This document shows, piece after piece, positions 24,235 through 33,092 of a DNA stretch of 58,282 nt. Every line of letters starts with the position of its first letter. The stretch's first letter is position 1. The stretch is from contig WRPH01000018.1 of the NCBI GenBank assembly GCA_009773375.1, forward strand, positions 1 to 58,282. The letters run 5' to 3'. The position numbers were made by a program, and so were the translations under genes. The notes under the pieces are model-generated. The model saw only the letters and a list, made by a program, of their open reading frames with translations. It was not told the origin of the DNA and did no database searches. This DNA is from Paracoccaceae bacterium. Lineage in GTDB: Bacteria > Pseudomonadota > Alphaproteobacteria > Rhodobacterales > Rhodobacteraceae.

Positions 24235-25998
24235 TCATTCCGCTGCTTCTGCTTCTTTGCCCAAAACGGGCAGTTGCACCTCGAACACCGCGCCGCCACC
24301 GGTGGCGTTGTGCGCCGTCAGCCGACCACCCAGATCGGTGACAATGCCCGAAGAGATCGCCAGGCCAAGGCCAACGCCCTCGCCCGGCTTTTTCGTGGTG
24401 TAAAACGGCTCGAACACCGAGCCGATATCGACAATGCCGGTGCCATTGTCGCGCACCGCCAAGGTTGCCGTCTCGCCGACCGTCAACAGCAGATCAATCT
24501 GCGGGTCGGCCAGATCCTTCGTCGCATCCAGCGCATTGCGCAACAGGTTGATGATCACCTGTTCCAGCCGCAGCCGGTCGGCCATCACCATCACCGGTTG
24601 GCGCGGCACGGTGCGGGTGATCTTCACCACCCGTTGTTTCAACTGCGGCTCCATCATTGCCAGCGCCGAGCTGACACAGGCGCGCAGATCGACCGGCTCA
24701 AATGCCTCGCCGCCCTTGCGGGCATAGGATTTCAGCTGCCGGGTAATCGCGCCCATCCGGTCAATCAGATCGTCAATGCGTTGAAAACTCGACAAAGCCT
24801 CGTCCGGGCGCTTGCGTTGCAAGAGCAGCCGCGCGCCGGCCAGATAGGTTTTCATCGCCGCCAGCGGCTGGTTCAATTCGTGGCTGACCGCCGCCGACAT
24901 CTCGCCCAGTGCCGCCAGTTTCGACGATTGCGCCAGCGTCAGTTCGGCGACCTCCAGGGTTTTCTGCACCTTTTCACGTTCGGCAATCTCGCGTGACAGC
25001 CGCGCATTCAGCAGCCGCAATTCGGCAGATTCCCGCTGAAACGACACGGTTTGCGACCACGCCTTGCGCGACAGCACATAGAACGTCATCGCCGCCAGAA
25101 TGGCGAAGCCCATGATTTCCAAGGCAATCACGCCGTTCACTTTTTCGCGCACGGAATCATAGGCGGTGAAGGTCAGCATCTTCCAGCCCTGAAACGGCAC
25201 CCGCGCTTCGGTGCGCATCACCGCCTCACCCGACAGATAGGCATCCGGCGGGTTTTGCGCCCAATCCGTCGCCCCCTTCAACGCCCGGTCCAGCGCCGAG
25301 GGGCTGTCGAGCGGCGTCAGAGCCTCGGCAAGAGGCTTGCTGCGCCACGAAGGCTCGGTTGCCAAGATCACCACGCCATCGGAATTGGTCACCAGCACCG
25401 CGTCCTGCAAACCGGACCAGGCGCGTTCGTGCTTCATCATATCGACGGCGACCACGATCACGCCGAGGGTGCTGCCATTTACCGCAATCTGCCGGGAATA
25501 AGTGAAATCATACGCCCCACCCTCGCGTGGCGTTACGGAAAAGACCGTATCCTTCGTGCGCGTCGCGCCCAGAAAATAGGCATCGGTGCCGTGCCGCGTG
25601 CCCAGAAGGTTGCGATCAGTGGCTCCCACCGTCCAGCCGTTTCGATCCAGCAACGTGATCGAGGCGACCCCGATCTCTTCTTGCACCTCGATCAGGCGCA
25701 GCGTGGTGTCGGCAAAGCTGTCTTTCATCAGCGCGTCGCGGATTGCCGGATCATCGGCCAACAGCAACGGCACCACCGAGGTCCGCTGCACTTCCGACAG
25801 CATGTTGCCGGAATAAAGCGCGAGCCGCAGTTCCGCCCGGTTGCGCGTGGTCTCGGTAAAGCGTTCCGACAGCCAGCGGTTGGTCGTCAGCACCACGCCC
25901 AGCGCCAGCAACACCAGAAGCGTCGCCGCAAGCCGGATTCGCCAGGATCTTCCCGGCGCGGCATCCCTGAGTTGCTTGGCTCGTCTGCGGTTTTGCAT
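24235..25998 (-). CDS. dctB: DctB-like membrane sensor histidine kinase
   Basis: A 587-residue kinase. One membrane helix near residues 20-40 and another near 290-310 enclose a periplasmic sensing domain of about 250 residues like that of DctB (segments VQEEIGVASITLLDRNGWTVGATDRNLLGTR and DFTYSRQI). The phospho-accepting histidine is in VSHELNQPLAAMKTYLAGA; the ATP-binding boxes are INLLRNALDAT, DNGTGI and GEGVGLGLAI. It phosphorylates the regulator encoded seven bases downstream. The ligand could be a C4-dicarboxylate, but no transport genes adjoin, so this pair is an orphan in the window. Confidence 0.8.
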   Translation of the reverse strand: MQNRRRAKQLRDAAPGRSWRIRLAATLLVLLALGVVLTTNRWLSERFTETTRNRAELRLALYSGNMLSEVQRTSVVPLLLADDPAIRDALMKDSFADTTLRLIEVQEEIGVASITLLDRNGWTVGATDRNLLGTRHGTDAYFLGATRTKDTVFSVTPREGGAYDFTYSRQIAVNGSTLGVIVVAVDMMKHERAWSGLQDAVLVTNSDGVVILATEPSWRSKPLAEALTPLDSPSALDRALKGATDWAQNPPDAYLSGEAVMRTEARVPFQGWKMLTFTAYDSVREKVNGVIALEIMGFAILAAMTFYVLSRKAWSQTVSFQRESAELRLLNARLSREIAEREKVQKTLEVAELTLAQSSKLAALGEMSAAVSHELNQPLAAMKTYLAGARLLLQRKRPDEALSSFQRIDDLIDRMGAITRQLKSYARKGGEAFEPVDLRACVSSALAMMEPQLKQRVVKITRTVPRQPVMVMADRLRLEQVIINLLRNALDATKDLADPQIDLLLTVGETATLAVRDNGTGIVDIGSVFEPFYTTKKPGEGVGLGLAISSGIVTDLGGRLTAHNATGGGAVFEVQLPVLGKEAEAAE

Positions 25999-26044
25999 CT
26001 GCTGACTTTAGGCGCGCGGTCGCGCTGCCTCAAGCCGAAGGGGG

Positions 26045-26713
26045 TCAGGCCAGCGCCATCCCGCCCATCAGGCTGGCAAACAGCGCCGCGCCATCGGTGC
26101 CACCATGTTGCGCATCGACCACGCGCTCGGGGTGCGGCATCATCCCCAGCACCCGGCGGTTGGCCGAAAGCACGCCGGCGATGTCGGCCATCGCGCCGTT
26201 CGGGTTCTGGCTATAGGTAAAGGCGATACGATCTTCGCCCTTCAGCGCCGCCAGTCCTTCGGCATCAATGGTATAATTGCCATCGTGATGCGCCACCGGT
26301 ACCGCAATCTGCTGGCCCTTTGCATAGCCGCTGGTGAAGGCGCTATCGGTGGTTGCCACCTTCAAGTCAATGGTTTTGCAGATGAATTTCAGCCCGGCAT
26401 TACGCATCAAGGCACCCGGCAACAGCTGCATTTCGGTCAACACCTGAAAGCCGTTGCAAATGCCCAGCACATAGCCGCCGCGCGCCGCGTGGCCACGAAT
26501 GGCCGCTGCAATCGGCGACTGTGCCGCGATGGCACCGCAGCGCAGGTAATCGCCAAAGGAAAAGCCGCCCGGCACGCCGACCACATCGGTACCTGCGGGC
26601 AAGTCACTGTCCTTGTGCCAAACCCGCGCCACGTCAAAACCGGCGCGTTCAAACGCCACGGCCAGATCACGGTCGCAATTGGAGCCGGGGAAGGTAACGA
26701 CGGCGGCTTTCAT
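26045..26713 (-). CDS. purQ: Phosphoribosylformylglycinamidine synthase subunit PurQ
   Basis: A 222-residue class I glutamine amidotransferase. The N-terminal [14 protein letters not shown], the catalytic cysteine in [13 protein letters not shown] and the final [10 protein letters not shown] are diagnostic of PurQ. It supplies ammonia to PurL in the fourth step of purine synthesis. purS and purL are not adjacent within the window. The sensor-kinase gene begins 47 bases downstream on the same strand. Confidence 0.93.
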   Translation of the reverse strand: MKAAVVTFPGSNCDRDLAVAFERAGFDVARVWHKDSDLPAGTDVVGVPGGFSFGDYLRCGAIAAQSPIAAAIRGHAARGGYVLGICNGFQVLTEMQLLPGALMRNAGLKFICKTIDLKVATTDSAFTSGYAKGQQIAVPVAHHDGNYTIDAEGLAALKGEDRIAFTYSQNPNGAMADIAGVLSANRRVLGMMPHPERVVDAQHGGTDGAALFASLMGGMALA

Positions 26714-26803
26714 GGGCAGGGCCTCACATCTGTTGGGATGCGCGGCGCATAGCGCAATCCGTGCCGCGCTTCCAGCCCTTGATCTGTCGCAAAGGCAAAA
26801 ATC

Positions 26804-27793
26804 CTAGGCCGATAGCCTGCCCCCCGCACAATCGTGGTGAAACTGCAGCTGCGCCCGCCCCGCGCGCTTGGAGGCGTAGGTCGCAGCGTCCGCATCTGCC
26901 AACATACGCTCTGCCTCGGGTGGCGCGTAAAGCGTCGAAATCGTCAGCCCGATCGAGGCAGAAATCCGGCATGGCGCACCGGCAAAATCCATCGGCAGCA
27001 TCAACCGGTCGATGATGCGCCGCGCAATCTGGCCAAGCCGGGCGGTGTCGGAAAGCCCCGGTAGCACGACAACAAATTCGTCGCCGCCCACCCGCGCCAC
27101 GGTATCAGAGGCGCGCGTTTCAACCGTCAAGGCCGCGGCGACCTCGCGCAGCACGAAATCGCCCGCGGCATGGCCCAGCGTGTCGTTGACCTGCTTGAAA
27201 TAATCCAGATCAATATGCATCAGGCCGAACGGCACGCCTTGCGCGATCAGCAGCGGCAGCACGCCATCCAGCGCGCGGCGGTTGCGCAGCCCGGTCAGCG
27301 TGTCGGTCAGCGCCTGTTCTTCCGCCGCCACCTTGGCGCCTTGCAGCCGCAAGTTCAGCCGCTTCAGTTCCTGCATCACCGCGGATTTCACCTCGACCAG
27401 ATACAGCATTTCCACCGCCAGATCGGTCGGCGCGAAATCGGCATCGGTCAGCGCATGCTGGCGCACCGCTTCGATCACCCCGATGCCAAAAGACAGGTTG
27501 ATCAGCATCCCGCCCCCGGCGGTCGGCATCGCCAGCCCGCGCACCTGCGCGCCGCTTTCATGCAGCAGCAGATGCAGGCATTGCCCCGCCCGCGCCCGCA
27601 AATCCGCCATCGACACCACGCCCGCCGGCCTGCGCACCGCGAACAGATCACCAAATCCACTGCCCAGCGCCGCCGCCACCGCCGGCAGCTTGGCCAGCGT
27701 TGGCCCGACACCGCAGACCACGCCGCGCGCATCCAGACTGACATGCATCGGCATCAGCCGCGCCAGCGCCCCGTGATCCAAACCCAGCGTCAT
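26804..27793 (-). CDS. Diguanylate cyclase with HNOBA-like N-terminal domain
   Basis: A 329-residue protein. Residues about 1-140 resemble the HNOBA region that follows H-NOX in NO-sensing proteins (segment FAPTDLAVEMLYLVEV, then a coiled coil). The C-terminal GGDEF domain keeps the active motif RVGGDEFVVVL, TLTGLRNRRAL, IDLDYFKQVNDTLGHAAGD and the inhibitory RxxD (RASD) five residues before GGDEF. It should therefore make c-di-GMP and be product-inhibited. It starts three bases after the H-NOX-like gene, implying that the two proteins form a signalling pair. Confidence 0.82.
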   Translation of the reverse strand: MTLGLDHGALARLMPMHVSLDARGVVCGVGPTLAKLPAVAAALGSGFGDLFAVRRPAGVVSMADLRARAGQCLHLLLHESGAQVRGLAMPTAGGGMLINLSFGIGVIEAVRQHALTDADFAPTDLAVEMLYLVEVKSAVMQELKRLNLRLQGAKVAAEEQALTDTLTGLRNRRALDGVLPLLIAQGVPFGLMHIDLDYFKQVNDTLGHAAGDFVLREVAAALTVETRASDTVARVGGDEFVVVLPGLSDTARLGQIARRIIDRLMLPMDFAGAPCRISASIGLTISTLYAPPEAERMLADADAATYASKRAGRAQLQFHHDCAGGRLSA

Positions 27794-27796
27794 CGC

Positions 27797-28399
27797 CTAC
27801 ACCCCCGGCATGGCAAGATCAAACCGCCGCCCCTGCGCATAGGCCTGATCCAGCAGATGCACCGTCACCACCTCGTCGCCCCCGTGCACGCCTGCCGTAT
27901 CCACGCCGCCATGATCCAGCAGCACCAGCGCGCCATAATCATCGGCCATCGCCCGCAGCAGCCCTACGATCACATGCCCCACCCCCGGCAACAACTGCGA
28001 CACCCGCAGCAAGAACCGCCCGCCCCCCTGATCAACCAGTTCAAATTCTGGTACATCCAGATCGGGAAGGCCCAACCTGCCATGTTCGGGCAAATCTTCC
28101 AGCGAGTGCAGAAAATCGACAAAATTCACCCCGCCAAAGCGCAGCAGCCGCCGCAGCGCTTCCAGATTGGGGTGCGACACCAGATAGGTGCCCAAATCTT
28201 CCAGCACCGTTTCGCGCGGCCGCTGCAAGCCTTGCGCCGCAGCGTTGATCACGGCGTTGGTCAAGGCATCATCATAGATCAACAACGGTTCGAAACTGTC
28301 AAAACCCAAACCCGCCGCCCGCGCGATGCCAAGCCAGGTCGCCTCCCCGTAGGTGTCGCGCAAGAAGCACTGGATTGAGCGGTTTATCAGGCCAAGCAT
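27797..28399 (-). CDS. H-NOX-like (heme NO-binding fold) protein without canonical heme ligands
   Basis: A 200-residue protein matching the H-NOX fold from MLGLINRSIQCFLRDTYG onward. Aligned without gaps to sGC beta-1, the proximal histidine position is Pro104 (context FLHSLEDLPEH, with His106 two residues later). The YxSxR motif reads RVSQL (132-136), keeping only Ser. The rest of the fold (LGTYLVSHPNLEALRRLLRFGG, VGLLRAMADDYG) is preserved, so the gene is not decaying. It is followed three bases later by the HNOBA-GGDEF gene. It may bind heme differently or sense something else. Confidence 0.78.
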   Translation of the reverse strand: MLGLINRSIQCFLRDTYGEATWLGIARAAGLGFDSFEPLLIYDDALTNAVINAAAQGLQRPRETVLEDLGTYLVSHPNLEALRRLLRFGGVNFVDFLHSLEDLPEHGRLGLPDLDVPEFELVDQGGGRFLLRVSQLLPGVGHVIVGLLRAMADDYGALVLLDHGGVDTAGVHGGDEVVTVHLLDQAYAQGRRFDLAMPGV

Positions 28400-28463
28400 A
28401 AGGCTCTCGCAGGGTTGATTCGTCGCCAGTCTAGGCGCAATGCGTTAACAACTTGCCAATGCA

Positions 28464-30182
28464 TCATGGCAGCATCAGCAGCCGCGCCGCGCCGACGCTG
28501 ATCTGGTTGAACGGCGCAGGCTCCAGCACCGGCGGCGCCACCTGCAAAGTCATCAGCAGATCACGACCTTCGCCCTGATCGGGCAGAAAGCCGTCGCGGT
28601 CCTGCACCGCATGGCTTTGCAAGCCATCCGCCGTCAACACCAGCCCGTTATAGTTCAGAAACCCGGCCTCATCCGTAGTAACCATCAGCGCTTCTGGCCC
28701 CGGCAGATCGGCCCAAAGATCGGCCACCACCATCACGCAGCCGCGCTGGCCTTCGGGCAGCACCTGCTCGCACCTTGCGCGCCAATAGTTCAGCAAACTC
28801 GGGTCCGCTGCCGCCAATATCGCGTCGCGCGTGGCCGTTGCATCATTGGGTTGCAGCGGCAAGATCGCCAGCAACGCCGCCCGCAGCGCCGCCGCATCCA
28901 TCGGCGCATTGCCCTGCTGCTCGCCCGCCAACCGTGCGGCCAGTGCCGTTTGCCCCGGTTCTGCCGCGATATCTTCCAGCCGGCTCAAAGCCAGATCCCC
29001 AGCCCGCCCCCACTGCGATAGCGCATAAATATCAATATCTTCCGGCTTGCGCCCCCCGGCTTCAAACCGCGCGAGCTGGCTGCGGGCAGCAATCGCCTCG
29101 GGGTGCAAAACCGGCGTCAGCCACAGCCCAGCCGAGCCGATCACCGCCAGCGCCAGCCCGATATTCGCCCGCCGCACCCCCACCTGCCAACCGGGCCGCA
29201 ACACTGCCAGCGCGTAAAATACGCCGTAGCCCAGCGCCAGAACCACCATCCACGCCGCAAACAACCGCCCCGGCGTCCAGCCATATTGCCCGACCCGCAG
29301 CCACAGCGACACCGCCGCCAGCCCCGCCGGAACCGGCACCAGCAGCGCCAGCGCCTGCACCGCCCACGCCTGCAACCCCGGCCCCACCGCATCCGCCTCG
29401 GCCTGATCCACCGCCGCCGACACCAGCGTCACTGCCGCAGTCACCATCGCAAGCAACGTCGCCGCCGAAGACAATCCGCCAAACAATCCGCCCAGCCCGC
29501 GCACCGGCAGCGCCAGTCCGAACACCACCAGCACCACCAGCACCGGCACCACCAACAGCCGCAACAACCGCAGGATCAGAAATGGCGAGACATAATCCGA
29601 CAGCTCATTCACCACCGCCAGCGCCAGCCCGAACACCAGTCCGGTGATCAGCCACGGCGCCACCGGCATCTCCAGCGCCTGTTCGATCCAGCGCAGACCT
29701 ATCAGCCCGAACAGCGCATCCGACAGCAGGATCACCCCCCAGACCACGCCGACAAAAATCACCGCCAGCGACAGCCGCACGAACAGCCCCCAGCTATGCG
29801 TGAACAGGCTCGGGTAATCCCGCCAGCCCGGCCCGGCCTGCGCCATCAGAAACGGCAGCGGCAATACCGCCAGCACTGCCGCCGCAAACAGCGGGAACGG
29901 CTGAAAATCGTGCAGACTGTCATAGCGCAGCCCGGCCCAGGACAGCAGCAGCGCCACCGCCAGCCCCAGCGCCGCCGCCATGCCCAGCGCCCGCGCCATC
30001 CGCACCGGGCCTGCCATGCTCAGGCCACCGGCAAAGAACACCACCGCAAAGCTGACCAGCGCCAGCGCCAGCCGCTCGTCCAGCCAGTTCTCATCGACAA
30101 TCTTCGCCAGCAGATACAGGCTGACGCCCGCCAAGGCCCCCAACGCCGCCATGTCCGCCCGTTGCCGGATGCCCTGCCCCAT
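28464..30182 (-). CDS. DUF4153 family polytopic membrane protein
   Basis: A 572-residue protein. The first 360 residues hold about ten to twelve hydrophobic segments; the last 200 form a soluble domain (from LHPEAIAARSQLARFEAGGRKPEDIDIYALSQWG). This matches the DUF4153 layout, in which a membrane part is followed by a periplasmic or cytoplasmic tail. No enzymatic motif is recognised and the function is unknown. It is preceded by an MttB-family gene on the same strand, with a hairpin between them. Confidence 0.75.
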   Translation of the reverse strand: MGQGIRQRADMAALGALAGVSLYLLAKIVDENWLDERLALALVSFAVVFFAGGLSMAGPVRMARALGMAAALGLAVALLLSWAGLRYDSLHDFQPFPLFAAAVLAVLPLPFLMAQAGPGWRDYPSLFTHSWGLFVRLSLAVIFVGVVWGVILLSDALFGLIGLRWIEQALEMPVAPWLITGLVFGLALAVVNELSDYVSPFLILRLLRLLVVPVLVVLVVFGLALPVRGLGGLFGGLSSAATLLAMVTAAVTLVSAAVDQAEADAVGPGLQAWAVQALALLVPVPAGLAAVSLWLRVGQYGWTPGRLFAAWMVVLALGYGVFYALAVLRPGWQVGVRRANIGLALAVIGSAGLWLTPVLHPEAIAARSQLARFEAGGRKPEDIDIYALSQWGRAGDLALSRLEDIAAEPGQTALAARLAGEQQGNAPMDAAALRAALLAILPLQPNDATATRDAILAAADPSLLNYWRARCEQVLPEGQRGCVMVVADLWADLPGPEALMVTTDEAGFLNYNGLVLTADGLQSHAVQDRDGFLPDQGEGRDLLMTLQVAPPVLEPAPFNQISVGAARLLMLP

Positions 30183-30230
30183 TGCCCGTCCTCCTGTTTC
30201 GCCTTTGGTAGCGGCCCCAAACGCAAACGA

Positions 30231-30252
30231 CCAGTGCGGTTTCCCACACTGG
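30231..30252 (-). terminator. Possible terminator downstream of the MttB-family gene
   Basis: CCAGTG (30231-30236) and CACTGG (30247-30252) form a short stem with a 10-base loop, 24 bases after the methyltransferase stop codon on the minus strand. No clear T-run follows, so this is weak. Confidence 0.35.
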
Positions 30253-30275
30253 CCGGGTTATCGATTGGCGATGGC

Positions 30276-31835
30276 TCAGAAATCGGTCGGCGCACCGCCC
30301 TCTTGCTTACGCTTTGCCACAAAGCGGCGCAGGTCTTCCTGATGGTCGCCGTTCATCTCCGGCGCTTCGAATTCAGCCAAAATCTGCTTGTAGATGCGGT
30401 GCGCGCGTTCGGTCGTCCACACTGCCCCATCCAGATTCCACGCCTCGTAATTGCGCCAATCCGACACGATCGGCGCATAAAACGCGTTCTGATAGCGGTC
30501 TTGCGTGTGCTGGCAGCCAAAGTAATGCCCGCCGGGGCCAACCTGCTTGATGGTCTCAAACGCCAGATCATCCGGCGTCGTGGCCACGATGCTCGATTCA
30601 AAATAGCGCTGGATCATCTGCAACACTTCGCAGTCCATGATGAACTTCTCGGGGCTGGCGATCAGCCCACCCTCCAGCCAGCCCGCCGCATGATAGACCA
30701 TGTTGGTGCGGCTTTGCACCGCCGCCCACAGGCTGTTCGAGGTTTCCCACATCGCCTGCCCATCCGGCACGTTGGCCGCACAGGTGCCCGAAGACCGCAG
30801 CGGCAAACCATAAAACCGCACCAGCTGCCCGGTCATCTGCGTGGCGCGCATGTATTCCGGCGTGCCAAAGGCCGGCGCGCCCGATTTCATATCGACGTTG
30901 CTGGTGAAGGTCCCCAAGGCCACCGGGCAGCCCGGATTGATGTATTGCAGCAGCGCCAGCCCCGCCAGCCCTTCGGCCAAAGACAGCGACACCGCCCCCG
31001 ACATCGTCACCGGAGCCATCGCCCCCGCCAGCGTGAACGGCGTGATCACCACCGGCTGGCCGCGCTTGGCCATCCGCATCGCCCCGTCCAGCATCGGATA
31101 GTCGTGCTGCAACGGCGAAACCGAGTTGATATTGGTATACATCCGCGGCTTGGCGTCAAATTCGTCATGCGAAAGACCGCCCGCGATGCGGACCATCTCC
31201 ATCACATCCTCAACCCGTTCTGCCCCCAGCGAATAGGCATGCACCACCTTATCCGTCAGCGTCAGCTTTTCATACAGGCAATCCAGATGGCGGATGCTGG
31301 CATGAACATCCACCGGCTCTACCGGATAGCCGCTGTTGACATGGATGCAGTTGAAATACTGCGTCAGCTTGACGAATTCCTTGTAGGTTTCAAAATCGCC
31401 GGTGCGCTTGCCGCGCTCCAGATCCCAGGCGTTCGGCGGCGAGCCGACGTTCAGGAACAGCATGTGCTTGCCGCCCATGATCACTTCGCGATCCGGGTTG
31501 CGCGGGGTGATGGTAAAGCTTTCCGGCGCGCGCGCCACCATCTCCATGACGAAATCTTCGTCCATCCTGACGTTGGTGCCGTTCACCACGCAGCCTGCCT
31601 GTTTCAGATAGGCCACCGCTTCGGGGTTCAGAAACTCGATGCCGATTTCCTTCAAAATCCGCATCGTCGCCTTATGCACTGCCTGCACCTGATCGGCGTC
31701 CAGCGGCTCGATCGGGCGGTCCGGATTGACCGGGATACGCCACGGCATCTGATCAATGACGGCAGAGCCCGCGCGGATCTTGTTGCCCGCCCGGCCCCCG
31801 GCCCTGCTGCGTTTGCGGCTTGCGTCATCGCTCAT
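30276..31835 (-). CDS. Trimethylamine methyltransferase (MttB) family protein, non-pyrrolysine
   Basis: A 519-residue TIM-barrel protein of the MttB superfamily (COG5598). Segments include VHKATMRILKEIGIEFLNPEA, FTSNVDMKSGAPAFGTPEY and, near the end, HYFGCQHTQDRYQNAFYAP. The reading frame is full-length with no in-frame amber codon, so it is a pyrrolysine-free member. Relatives such as MtgB demethylate glycine betaine with a corrinoid protein; no corrinoid protein or activating enzyme gene is in the window. Demethylation of a quaternary amine is likely but the substrate is unknown. Confidence 0.8.
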   Translation of the reverse strand: MSDDASRKRSRAGGRAGNKIRAGSAVIDQMPWRIPVNPDRPIEPLDADQVQAVHKATMRILKEIGIEFLNPEAVAYLKQAGCVVNGTNVRMDEDFVMEMVARAPESFTITPRNPDREVIMGGKHMLFLNVGSPPNAWDLERGKRTGDFETYKEFVKLTQYFNCIHVNSGYPVEPVDVHASIRHLDCLYEKLTLTDKVVHAYSLGAERVEDVMEMVRIAGGLSHDEFDAKPRMYTNINSVSPLQHDYPMLDGAMRMAKRGQPVVITPFTLAGAMAPVTMSGAVSLSLAEGLAGLALLQYINPGCPVALGTFTSNVDMKSGAPAFGTPEYMRATQMTGQLVRFYGLPLRSSGTCAANVPDGQAMWETSNSLWAAVQSRTNMVYHAAGWLEGGLIASPEKFIMDCEVLQMIQRYFESSIVATTPDDLAFETIKQVGPGGHYFGCQHTQDRYQNAFYAPIVSDWRNYEAWNLDGAVWTTERAHRIYKQILAEFEAPEMNGDHQEDLRRFVAKRKQEGGAPTDF

Positions 31836-31936
31836 CTGGCGTCTCCATTGCTTCTTGACTGCAATGTGACCGAAACAATCGCGCCGCGCGCACCACGTTT
31901 CCGACTAATTTACGTCGTTTTTATCGGATGGATCGG

Positions 31937-32626
31937 CTATCGGGCGCTAAAGCTGTCGATCCAGCCGCCCAATTCAGCAATATCGGGCAAAACCACATCT
32001 GCATGCGCGGCCAGATCGGCATGCGTCGCAATGCCCGTCAGCACCGCCACCGCCTGCATCCCAGCAGCGCGGCCTGCGTCCAGATCATGCAAGCTGTCGC
32101 CCACCATGGCAACCTTTTCCGGCGTCAGCCCGCATTGCGCGACAAAGGCCAGCAGCTGCCCCGGCGCAGGCTTGCCGCCCCAGCCAGAATCGCAGCCCGC
32201 GACGAAATCGAACAGATCAAGCACCCCCGCATCCGCCAGATGCCGCCGCGCCGGCACTTCTGTATCATTGGTCGCCAGCCCCAGCGTCAGCCCGCGCGCC
32301 TTCAGCGCCCCCAGCACCACTGGCAAATCCACCGCAGGCACCATCGGCGCCTCGGCCGCCAACCGGTTCATCCGCTCCAGCAATTCGACCATGCTCAGAT
32401 CCGGCAGATGCGGATGCAGAATATCGGCAATCTCCGGCGTGGTCAGCGCGATCACCGGGCTGTCGGGCGCAAAATCGTTGCGCGCCGGATCATAGCCCAG
32501 CACCTGCGCCAAGCCCGCCGCCCGACCGCCGCCCAGATCCGCCAAAAGGTTGCGCATCCACGCCCCCCAGCTTTGCCGGAAATCAAACAGCGTGCCGTCC
32601 TTGTCGAAAATCACCGCCTCGATCAT
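31937..32626 (-). CDS. HAD-superfamily hydrolase, phosphoglycolate-phosphatase-like
   Basis: A 229-residue HAD subfamily IA phosphatase. Motif I is VIFDKDGTLFDF, motif II is LGLATNDTE, and motifs III and IV are the GGKPAPGQL and VAMVGDSLHDLDAGRAAGM segments. The start at 32626 has AAGGAG seven bases upstream; a longer upstream frame lacks such a site. Phosphoglycolate or another small sugar phosphate is the likely substrate, as for Gph-type enzymes. It is followed on the same strand by the MttB-family gene after about 100 bases. Confidence 0.83.
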   Translation of the reverse strand: MIEAVIFDKDGTLFDFRQSWGAWMRNLLADLGGGRAAGLAQVLGYDPARNDFAPDSPVIALTTPEIADILHPHLPDLSMVELLERMNRLAAEAPMVPAVDLPVVLGALKARGLTLGLATNDTEVPARRHLADAGVLDLFDFVAGCDSGWGGKPAPGQLLAFVAQCGLTPEKVAMVGDSLHDLDAGRAAGMQAVAVLTGIATHADLAAHADVVLPDIAELGGWIDSFSAR

Positions 32627-32675
32627 GCCGCTCTCCTTTTTGCCGCAACCTGACCAAAGCCGCGCCAAAACGCAA

Positions 32676-32981
32676 TCAGGTCCAGTTCGGCAACTGCCCG
32701 CCCGGCAGTGCCGCCCGCGCCTGCATCACCGCGACATAGGGCAAGCTGGCGCTGTCGCAAAACCCGATCACCCGCGCATCATCTTCCATCAGGAAATCCA
32801 GCACCGCGCCCAGAAACACCGGATCACGCGCAAGTGAAGACAATTGCCCCTGCCCGGCACCCGTCGCGTTAAGAAATACCCCGACCAGATCATCCTGCCC
32901 CAACAGCCAGGAAAACGCCTGTAAAGCCAGAGTTTCAGCAGAATCCTGCCGATTATTGTGGTTTTGCCCAGAGTTTTGCAC
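32676..32981 (-). CDS. DUF3572 family protein
   Basis: A 101-residue protein with the segment ALQAFSWLLGQDDLVGVFLNATG and later DPVFLGAVLDFLMEDDARVIGFC. This pattern is typical of DUF3572, a small alphaproteobacterial family. It is transcribed divergently from the PleD-type response regulator, with 111 bases between, a neighbourhood that I believe recurs in this order. The function is unknown. Confidence 0.7.
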   Translation of the reverse strand: MQNSGQNHNNRQDSAETLALQAFSWLLGQDDLVGVFLNATGAGQGQLSSLARDPVFLGAVLDFLMEDDARVIGFCDSASLPYVAVMQARAALPGGQLPNWT

Positions 32982-33092
32982 AGGAACCTCTCAAATTGCG
33001 CGCGCATTGTTACCGTTTCAGAAAGGATTTCTTAACCTCTTGAGCGGCAAACTGGAAACAGAAGCGTCACCGTTACACAGGTATTCACCGCC

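Noticed and set aside
30276..31835. A pyrrolysine-containing trimethylamine methyltransferase
   Set aside because: There is no in-frame TAG; the frame is continuous and full-length.
29103..32495. An 1130-codon open frame on the plus strand
   Set aside because: It is antisense to the DUF4153, MttB-family and HAD genes, with His/Arg/Gln/Pro-rich composition and no domain.
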